DNA of 39,054 bases from Rhizocola hellebori (GTDB lineage Bacteria > Actinomycetota > Actinomycetes > Mycobacteriales > Micromonosporaceae), in assembly GCF_016862955.1 (NCBI RefSeq), contig NZ_BONY01000087.1:1-39054 (forward strand). The letters run 5' to 3'. A model generated the notes under the pieces. The model did not search any database. It worked only from the letters and a program-made list of their open reading frames with translations, and was not told the DNA's origin. Made by a program: the position numbers and the translations under genes. How positions within the stretch are numbered: position 1 is the first letter of the stretch; the number at the start of each line of letters is the position of its first letter. Positions 33,355-39,054 of this stretch are shown piece after piece.

Positions 33355-35994
33355 TCAACACTTTCGCAGGGTGGCCCTGACCCCGGACTCGGAGTCGTAG
33401 GCGTCGAGGTTAAACCAGATCCACGGAATGTAGTTCTCCCCGGAGAACGGAATCTTGATCCACAGCGCGCTGGATCCGTGAGCCGCGTTGTACTGCACCG
33501 GGTTGAGCACCGCGTCGCCGCTCTGGTTGCCCGGCAGACCGTCGGCCCAGCACAGCGCCTCGTAGCGCTGGCCGTTGTAGGCCGAGCCCTCGCTCTCCCC
33601 GGACTGCTGGCGCGGGTTGCGGTAGACGCCGATGCCGTCGTTGCAGTAGGTCGGGTCGCCGTGCGCGTTGGTGTTGATACAGGTGACCTTGCCGTTCATC
33701 ACCTTGGTCGTCAGGCTTCGTTCCGGGGTCTGCGCCGAGCCGGCCGGGTTGGTGATCTTCACGTAGTACCGGTAGCCCTGATGCGCGTACAGACCGGTGA
33801 GCAGGTAGCCGCCGGCGCCCGCGCCGCACGGGATGCCCCGCGCGGAGTCGTTGACGACCAGGTCGCAGGTAGCTGCGCCGCCGCCGTCGGTGATCGCGAA
33901 GTTGATGCTCACCTGGTGGTAGTCGGGGGTGTCGTTGCCAAGGCCGGAAACGGTCGGCGGCATCACGGTGCGGGCGCTGGTGGTGGTCTTGGGTCCTTCG
34001 CCCGCCGCGTTGATGGCCACCACGTCGAGGCTGACGATCTCGCCTACGCCGAAGCCGTTCATCGTCGCGCTGGTGCCGGTGACCGTGACGGATCTGCCCT
34101 TCGCGGTCACCTTGTAGCCGGTGATCGGGCGGCCGTTCTCGGTGGCCGCCTGCCACACCACCCGCACCGCTCCCGGCGCGGTGGTCAGGGTTTCGCCGCG
34201 CAGATTCACGACCGCGCTGGGCTTGTTGTAGGGCACCACCGAATTGCTGACCGGGGCGGAGGCCTTGGACCCGGCGCCGATGTCGTTGACGGTCACCACG
34301 GTGAAGGCGACCTGGGTGCCGTAGGGCAGCTCCTTGTCGGGGATGACCAGCCTGTTTTCGCCGTTGGACGCGCCGATCGGGGCGGCCGCGCCCGCGCTGA
34401 TCCCGGTGACCTCATAGCGGATGATCTTCCGGCCCTGGCCGTTGGCCGCCGTCCAGGTCACCTCGACGGTGCCGTCCGCCTTGGCCTCGGCCTTGACGTC
34501 GGTGGGCGGGTCGGGCACGTCGCGGGTCGGGATCACCTTGTTGCTCTTGCCATTGGGGCCCTCGCCCTGGCCGTTGACGGCCTTGACCAGGAACTCGTAC
34601 TCGGTGCCGTTGATCAGGCCGGTGAACACGTAGGAGCGCTGGTTGGCGCCCACCTCGACGGTCTGCCCGTTGCCGCTGACGATGTACTTGATGATTTTCG
34701 ACCCGTTGTCGGGGGCTTTGCCCCAGGTGACGGTCGCCTGGTTGTCGCCGGCCGCGGCCTTGATGTTCCTGGGCGCGCTGGGTTTGGTGATGATCGGTTT
34801 CTGCTCGATCTGCGGCACCACCGGCGGCTCGCCACCGACGATCTCCAGGCGGAACTTGTCGACCTCTTTGTCCACGTTCTTGTCGTTGATGACGTGGGCG
34901 GTCGAGGAGCCGGGCGAGTTGATGAACAGATGGTTCTCGCGGACCTCAAGCTGAAGCGCGCCGGGCACCTTGAAGTTGATGGTGCTGACCAGTTTGCCGT
35001 CGCGGTCGAGTGAGTAGACCTTGCCGGTGGCGTCGTCGGCCACGTAGATGCGCCCGGCCCAGGCGACCGCCGGCTGCAGCTTGCCTTCGCCGGGCACGGT
35101 GAAGTCGGTGACCTTCACTTCGCTGCCGGAACCGGAGATGACGTAGACGTGGCGGCCTTCCACCACCGTCACCGGGACCACGTCGCCGTCGGAACGGGCC
35201 GGAAGCTCGCCGCCCGCGGCGTCGGTGGTGATGACGGTCAGCTTGTCGCCGCGCAGCGTGGACAGCTTGCCGTTGGTCTGGTCGAGGATGGCCACCCCAT
35301 CGTCCAATGCGGACAGTGACAGGTCGTGCCAGGGCTCGGCCACCGGGTCGGTGCGCACCTGGCTCGGGCCTGCCGCGCCACCGCCCTGCCCGCCCTTGTT
35401 GGCCGAAGGCGCCGGGGTGATGGCGGTGACCGTGCCCTCGCTGGGCACCGCAATCCACAACCGGCCCTTGCCGTCGAACGCGCCGCCGGTGATGCCGGGC
35501 GGGAACCGCAGCGGCTCGCCGATGGGCTGCAGGGTGGCCGGATCGAGCTGGCGCACCATGCCCTGCGCGGCGTCGATGACGAAGGCGGCGTCGTTGTGCA
35601 GGGCGATGGTGATGCCCAGACCCTGCTGAGTGTCCATAGTGGAGGTAATCGCCAGCGTCGCCGGGTCGAAGGCGTTCACCTTGCCCGTGGACAGATCCCG
35701 CAGGATGAGATAGCGGTCGGACTGGCTCAGCTGCACCGCATGCGTCTTGGCATTCGGGACGGCCTGGCGGGTGTCGACCCGCCCGGTGAGCCCGTTGACG
35801 CGAGCCAGCTCGCCCTGCACCGTGCTCCACATCCACATCGAGGAGTCGTAGTTGGCGGCCACGTGATCGTTCACGCTGAGCCCAAGCCAGGTCAACCCCA
35901 TCGCCGCCACCAGGCTGAGCACGGTCACGATGGTGACCACGCCGCCCTTCGTGCGAGCCTTGCGCGAGATGGCACTCGGTGACAGATCCACCAT
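33355..35994 (-). CDS. Membrane-anchored propeller-like/FN3 protein, 879 aa
   Basis: A short cytoplasmic N-terminus with basic residues, one helix near 19-41, then a large outside part. Residues about 60-400 hold repeating strand patterns with DP-x-T-L and GRLW/GRIYV motifs, as in beta-propellers. Three fibronectin type III domains follow (about 422-510, 515-605, 608-700), each with PS-x-P-x-N/DVK and A-x-N-x-x-G-x-G-P. The end (700-879) has about seven Cys and ends in LRKC. Predicted to sit in the wall and bind glycans or proteins. It is first gene of the FN3-moxR-DUF58-tgpA operon, with GGGGGAGG before the ATG. Confidence 0.85.
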   Translation of the reverse strand: MVDLSPSAISRKARTKGGVVTIVTVLSLVAAMGLTWLGLSVNDHVAANYDSSMWMWSTVQGELARVNGLTGRVDTRQAVPNAKTHAVQLSQSDRYLILRDLSTGKVNAFDPATLAITSTMDTQQGLGITIALHNDAAFVIDAAQGMVRQLDPATLQPIGEPLRFPPGITGGAFDGKGRLWIAVPSEGTVTAITPAPSANKGGQGGGAAGPSQVRTDPVAEPWHDLSLSALDDGVAILDQTNGKLSTLRGDKLTVITTDAAGGELPARSDGDVVPVTVVEGRHVYVISGSGSEVKVTDFTVPGEGKLQPAVAWAGRIYVADDATGKVYSLDRDGKLVSTINFKVPGALQLEVRENHLFINSPGSSTAHVINDKNVDKEVDKFRLEIVGGEPPVVPQIEQKPIITKPSAPRNIKAAAGDNQATVTWGKAPDNGSKIIKYIVSGNGQTVEVGANQRSYVFTGLINGTEYEFLVKAVNGQGEGPNGKSNKVIPTRDVPDPPTDVKAEAKADGTVEVTWTAANGQGRKIIRYEVTGISAGAAAPIGASNGENRLVIPDKELPYGTQVAFTVVTVNDIGAGSKASAPVSNSVVPYNKPSAVVNLRGETLTTAPGAVRVVWQAATENGRPITGYKVTAKGRSVTVTGTSATMNGFGVGEIVSLDVVAINAAGEGPKTTTSARTVMPPTVSGLGNDTPDYHQVSINFAITDGGGAATCDLVVNDSARGIPCGAGAGGYLLTGLYAHQGYRYYVKITNPAGSAQTPERSLTTKVMNGKVTCINTNAHGDPTYCNDGIGVYRNPRQQSGESEGSAYNGQRYEALCWADGLPGNQSGDAVLNPVQYNAAHGSSALWIKIPFSGENYIPWIWFNLDAYDSESGVRATLRKC

Positions 35995-36068
35995 GGGATC
36001 AGCCCTCCCCCTATGCGCGAGGGACGTGCCCCCGCGTCCGTTGCGTTCCTCCCAGAAAAGCCGACGTC

Positions 36069-36096
36069 ATCCTAGGCGCTCGATGTGACATGTAAA
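36069..36096 (-). promoter_or_regulatory. Operon promoter TTTACA-16-TAGGAT
   Basis: The -35 TTTACA (36091-36096) and the -10 TAGGAT (36069-36074) are spaced 16 bp. The leader of about 70 bases runs to the FN3 gene. It separates this operon from the upstream TPR gene. Confidence 0.6.
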
Positions 36097-36114
36097 AGCC
36101 GGGCGGTCAGAGGC

Positions 36115-38151
36115 CTACTTGCTGGGCGATGGGCTGGGTTTCTTCCGATTCGTACAGACCTGCTCGGATTGGCGGACGTCGTCGACCGTGTAGGCCAGCA
36201 GGATGCTGAAGCAGTACTCGTAGTTCTTGTTCAGCGACAGCAAGGTGGTCTCGGTGGCCCCCACACCCGGCACGCCCATGCGGCGGGTGGCCTCGTCCTC
36301 ACGGTTGCCCACCACAATCGGCTGGGCCTTGCCGTTGGACGGATCCGTCCAGGTCAAGGTGATCCGGTCGCCGCGGTCGACGAGGTTCAGATCGGTGGCC
36401 GCGCCACCGGCGCCCGGCGGCACACCGTCGTTGTTGTTGCCCGGGCCGCGGCCCAGCACCAGGAAGACGGTGACACCGGCCGCCACCACCGCGACCACGG
36501 CCGCGGCCAGCGAGGCGACGAGCATGCCGCGCCCGCGCTTGACCGGCGGCGGGGGCATTGTCGGTTGTGGAGGGTACTGAGTCACGCTCGGCTGGGCCGG
36601 AAGGTTGGTGGTGCGCTGCACCTGCGGCAGGTTCGCCGTGGGAGCGTCCACCCCGGACAGAGGACCGGCCACCACGGGCTGGCGCAGCGGCTCGGGCCAC
36701 TGCGGCACGCGCTGGGTGCCGTAGGTGGAGGCGGCCGGGCCATTGCCTTGCGCCGCAGCGTAACCCGAACTCGCCGCACCGGACTGGTAGGTCGACCCGG
36801 TCTGCCCGGTGCCCGCCCCGTAGACCGAAGGCGGGCTCTGGCCCGCCGGTGCCGGATACGTCGGCGTGCTCTGATCCCTTGCCCCCGTATATGCAGCCGG
36901 ACCCGTCGGCCTCGCCGGAGCGCCCGGGGAGCCGCCGGCCGCCGCGCTCTGCGCCGAGCCGCCGGCCGCCGCCGCTGACGAACCGCTAGGCCCGCTGGCG
37001 GAGGAAGCTCCGCCTGCCGAAGACGGCCCGGAGTAGGTGGGCGGGCTGGTGGTGCCCGCTCCGGAGGACGGCGCGGGGTAGGTCGGACCGGCGGGGGAGG
37101 ACGGTGCCGCCTGGGCCGGCGGGGTTGCCGGGCCTGCGGCGGACTGCGCGGGGTAGCTCGACGGCGCGGGCGGGCCCGCGGGCGAGGATGGCGCGGAGTA
37201 GGAGGGTGAGGCGTCCTGGCGTGCGGGCGGTGCGGGCGCGGTGGAGGTCGGCGGCGTGGTCGGGCCTGCTGGCGATGATGGCGCGGAGTAGGAGGGTGAG
37301 GCGTCCTGGCGTGCGGGCGGCGGGGGCGCGGTGGCCGGGGGCGAAGACGGCGCGTGGTAGCTCGGTGGCGCGGGCGGGCTCGCGGGGGAGGACGGTGCGG
37401 TGAAAGTCGGTGGGGCCGGTGGGCCTGCGGAGTAGGAAGGTGAGACGTCCTGGCGTGCGGGCGGCGGGGGCGCGGTGGCCGGGGTCGAGCGCGGCTCGGT
37501 GAAAGTGGGCGCGACCGGCGGGGCCAAAGGCGGGGCCGGCGGGCTCGCGGGGGTGGGCGGCGCGGTGAAGGTGGGCAGCGCGGGCGAGGCCGGCTGGGCC
37601 GCTTCGGGTTCCGCCGGCGCGGCGTGGCGGCCCGGGGTGGAGGCGGGCGGCGCCGGCGGGACGATGATCGGCTCCGGCGCGGGCAGGGTGACCGGGCGTC
37701 CCTGGACCGCGACCGCGGCCGGGGCGCTCGGGCCCAGCCAGGCGCGGGCCGCCTGCACCTGCTGCTGATCGAAGCCGGGCGCGCCCGGGCCGAAGCGGGC
37801 GATGCGCGTGTAGTGCTTGCGCGCCTCGTGCCGGTTGCCCAGCTCGTCGGCGATCTCGGCCAGGTCGAAGGAGATCGACAGCAGCAGGGGATGTTCGTCG
37901 CCGTGGCGGTGCGTGCCGGCGTAGAGGGCGTTCTCCAGCACCCGCCGGGCCCCGGACAGGTCGCCGGACTGGCGGTGCAGCTTGGCTAGAAGGTGGCACG
38001 TGGTCAGTACCTCGGGATGGTCTTCACCGGAGGTCATGGAGGCCGCTTCGAGGGCACGCTCCAAAAGCGCGCGGGCGCTGTTGAGGTCACCGCGGTCGCG
38101 GCGGGCGATCGCGTCGGCGCGAACGGAGGAAAGCGACGTCGGGGATGGCAC
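36115..38151 (-). CDS. TPR / proline-rich / membrane protein, 678 aa
   Basis: Architecture: TPR-like helices at about 5-115 (GDLNSARALLERALEAA, GDLSGARRVLENALYAG, GNRHEARKHYTRIA), a Pro/Ala/Ser-rich, low-complexity segment at about 130-535 with repeats such as ARQDASPSYSAPSSPAGP, one transmembrane helix near 543-567, and an outside FN3-like domain with two Cys (YEYCFSI and EQVCTNR). The cytoplasmic TPR and external FN3-like part make it a candidate partner of the FN3-MoxR operon downstream. GTG start 14 bases after the Smr gene, so both may share a transcript. Function not known. Confidence 0.85.
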   Translation of the reverse strand: MPSPTSLSSVRADAIARRDRGDLNSARALLERALEAASMTSGEDHPEVLTTCHLLAKLHRQSGDLSGARRVLENALYAGTHRHGDEHPLLLSISFDLAEIADELGNRHEARKHYTRIARFGPGAPGFDQQQVQAARAWLGPSAPAAVAVQGRPVTLPAPEPIIVPPAPPASTPGRHAAPAEPEAAQPASPALPTFTAPPTPASPPAPPLAPPVAPTFTEPRSTPATAPPPPARQDVSPSYSAGPPAPPTFTAPSSPASPPAPPSYHAPSSPPATAPPPPARQDASPSYSAPSSPAGPTTPPTSTAPAPPARQDASPSYSAPSSPAGPPAPSSYPAQSAAGPATPPAQAAPSSPAGPTYPAPSSGAGTTSPPTYSGPSSAGGASSASGPSGSSAAAAGGSAQSAAAGGSPGAPARPTGPAAYTGARDQSTPTYPAPAGQSPPSVYGAGTGQTGSTYQSGAASSGYAAAQGNGPAASTYGTQRVPQWPEPLRQPVVAGPLSGVDAPTANLPQVQRTTNLPAQPSVTQYPPQPTMPPPPVKRGRGMLVASLAAAVVAVVAAGVTVFLVLGRGPGNNNDGVPPGAGGAATDLNLVDRGDRITLTWTDPSNGKAQPIVVGNREDEATRRMGVPGVGATETTLLSLNKNYEYCFSILLAYTVDDVRQSEQVCTNRKKPSPSPSK
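37187..37490 (-). repeat. Imperfect tandem repeats encoding Pro-rich linker
   Basis: An identical 44-bp block occurs at 37187-37230 and 37277-37320, and a third copy with few changes starts near 37428 and shares the following 20 or so bases with copy two. They encode ARQD-A/V-SPSYSA units and can vary in number by recombination. Confidence 0.8.
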
Positions 38152-38165
38152 GGCTACATGCTGCC

Positions 38166-38438
38166 CTACTTACGCGACGGTTTACCACCCCACTTGAAGT
38201 GGACGAATAGCCGTCCAAAATTCTTCGAATCCTTCTCAACCCGGTGATAGAGAGCTTTGATCTCTTTTTGGTCAAGAAATCGGAGCACGTGCTTCTTCAG
38301 CGCGCCCGAACCCTTGCCCGGGATGATTTCGATCATGGGGGCCTTGGTGGCGATGGCTTGGGCCATGATGTCGTTCAAGGCCTTGTCGATGTCGCGGCCT
38401 TTGTTAAAAATGTCGTGCAGATCGAGTACTAGCTTCAT
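38166..38438 (-). CDS. Stand-alone Smr-domain protein, 90 aa
   Basis: A small Smr (MutS2 C-terminal-type) protein, possible nuclease acting on RNA or ribosomes as in other Smr proteins. The key motifs LDLHDIF (residues 5-11) and IIPGKGSGALKKHV (38-51) are present; the DLH and GKGSG signatures are intact. It is Lys-rich and visibly lower in G+C than its neighbours, with more A/T-ending codons, suggesting separate ancestry or acquisition. I chose the ATG at 38438: the frame continues upstream, but the longer form is not protein-like and the start has a -10-like TAAACT eight bases upstream. It is upstream of the TPR gene. Confidence 0.8.
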   Translation of the reverse strand: MKLVLDLHDIFNKGRDIDKALNDIMAQAIATKAPMIEIIPGKGSGALKKHVLRFLDQKEIKALYHRVEKDSKNFGRLFVHFKWGGKPSRK

Positions 38439-38446
38439 CGCCGAAT

Positions 38447-38452
38447 AGTTTA
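38447..38452 (-). promoter_or_regulatory. -10-like box TAAACT of Smr gene
   Basis: On the minus strand TAAACT precedes the Smr ATG by eight bases. A small dyad, ACCTG-N6-CAGGT, lies at 38452-38467 just upstream. Confidence 0.4.
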
Positions 38453-38558
38453 CCTGCCTGTTCAGGTTATTGATCCATTTATTGATATGACCATTGGTTA
38501 CATGCTGCGCTGAGAGCCTCCTCACACCCCTTACAGGAGTAACCCAAGGGAGGCACCC

Positions 38559-39054
38559 ATGCGGCGAAGTAAAGTCGCAGTCCTCGTTTCTGCGCTCGCG
38601 GTCACCCTGGCCTTCGTGGCCACCGCGCCGGTGCAGAGCGCTCCTTCCGGCCCGGAGGCGTCCACCAGCGCGCAGTACCGGGTCACCGGCCCCAAGACGT
38701 TCGCTGATCGCAACGCCGTCGCGCGCACCGGCGCGGCGATCGACTACAGCGAGCACGGCACGCTGTTCATCACCGCGACCTCCGCCGAGGCCAACGCGAT
38801 CCAGAAGCTGGGCTTCGGTCTCGAGCTGGTGCCGGCCCCCACCGTGCACGCCGACGATGTCACCATCAACGACTTCCCGTCGGCGGACTCGGCGTACCAC
38901 AACTATGCGGAAACCAACGCGGAGATCAACCAGATCGTGGCCGACCATCCGGCGATCGCCCAGCGGTTCAGCATCGGCAACTCGTTTGAGGGCCGCACCA
39001 TCTACGGGTTGAAGATTTCCGACAACGTGGCCACCGACGAGAACGAGCCGGAGA
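38559..39054 (+). CDS. Secreted M14 zinc carboxypeptidase, 5' part
   Basis: Open to the window end; 165 codons are visible. Signal peptide about 1-28 (basic MRRSK, hydrophobic core, APVQS cut), a propeptide-like region, then the start of a peptidase M14 domain: YHNYAETNAEINQIVADHP and RFSIGNSFEGRTIYGLKISD, the latter leading to the expected zinc-binding HxxE beyond the edge. This matches Streptomyces-type extracellular carboxypeptidases (T-like). Strong ribosome site AAGGGAGG, five bases before ATG. It is divergent from the Smr gene across a 120-bp AT-rich gap. The catalytic half is not in the window. Confidence 0.88.
   Translation, partial: MRRSKVAVLVSALAVTLAFVATAPVQSAPSGPEASTSAQYRVTGPKTFADRNAVARTGAAIDYSEHGTLFITATSAEANAIQKLGFGLELVPAPTVHADDVTINDFPSADSAYHNYAETNAEINQIVADHPAIAQRFSIGNSFEGRTIYGLKISDNVATDENEPE

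Noticed and set aside
32902-35013. 703-codon plus-strand frame
   Set aside because: Antisense of the moxR and FN3 genes; no domain pattern.
36085-36978. 297-codon plus-strand frame opposite the TPR gene
   Set aside because: Arg/Gly/His-rich shadow; the minus-strand gene has a clear architecture.

Overview
The window is high-GC DNA from an actinomycete, probably a soil-dwelling filamentous one; I cannot name the genus. The evidence is strong G/C bias at third codon positions, many GTG starts, a two-gene clpP operon with a PopR-like regulator, a GH10 xylanase carrying a CBM2-like domain, and very frequent leaderless promoters. In about fifteen genes a TANNNT-like -10 box ends 6-7 nt before the start codon, and I used this to choose starts. 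I see no tRNA, rRNA, CRISPR array, insertion sequence or prophage.

Left part (1-10250): an uncertain gene edge, a hypothetical gene, a 39-codon gene whose product ends in a Flp-pilin-like TAIEYGLIAAL, a GNAT acetyltransferase, prolyl-tRNA synthetase and a cupin. Then comes a two-gene operon of a TMEM97/EBP-like (EXPERA) membrane protein and a short-chain dehydrogenase, followed by an RlpA-like protein, a second SDR, and a VanX-type dipeptidase lipoprotein paired with a small membrane protein. The clpP-clpP operon has a perfect 12+12 bp palindrome upstream and a convergent PopR-like HTH gene whose product ends in YALAA, the same five residues as the classical SsrA tag.

Middle part (10250-24500): a small hypothetical gene, prolyl oligopeptidase, a CG0192-like protein, a 36-codon membrane peptide, bifunctional PBP, a tandem GNAT protein, an anchored hypothetical protein, a zinc-free quinone-reductase-like MDR, xylanase, a divergent LysR / PEP-mutase-family pair, a translationally coupled alpha/beta hydrolase plus hypothetical pair, and a secreted NlpC/P60-like protein with an SH3-like tail. 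Several convergent pairs are separated by near-perfect hairpins; others overlap by 4 bp.

Right part (24500-39054): a large secreted LTD/EEP nuclease-like protein overlaps a convergent GT87-type glycosyltransferase by 71 bp. Next, all on the minus strand, is an envelope gene set: Smr protein, TPR/proline-rich membrane protein, anchored propeller/FN3 protein, MoxR ATPase, DUF58 protein, and a TgpA-like transglutaminase-fold membrane protein. The last one lacks the usual Cys-His-Asp triad (Ser, Leu and Asn instead). The window ends inside a secreted M14 zinc carboxypeptidase gene.

The three most interesting items are the MoxR-DUF58-pseudo-transglutaminase-FN3 operon, the bacterial TMEM97-like/SDR pair, and the ClpP / PopR-like circuit with a visible degron and operator.
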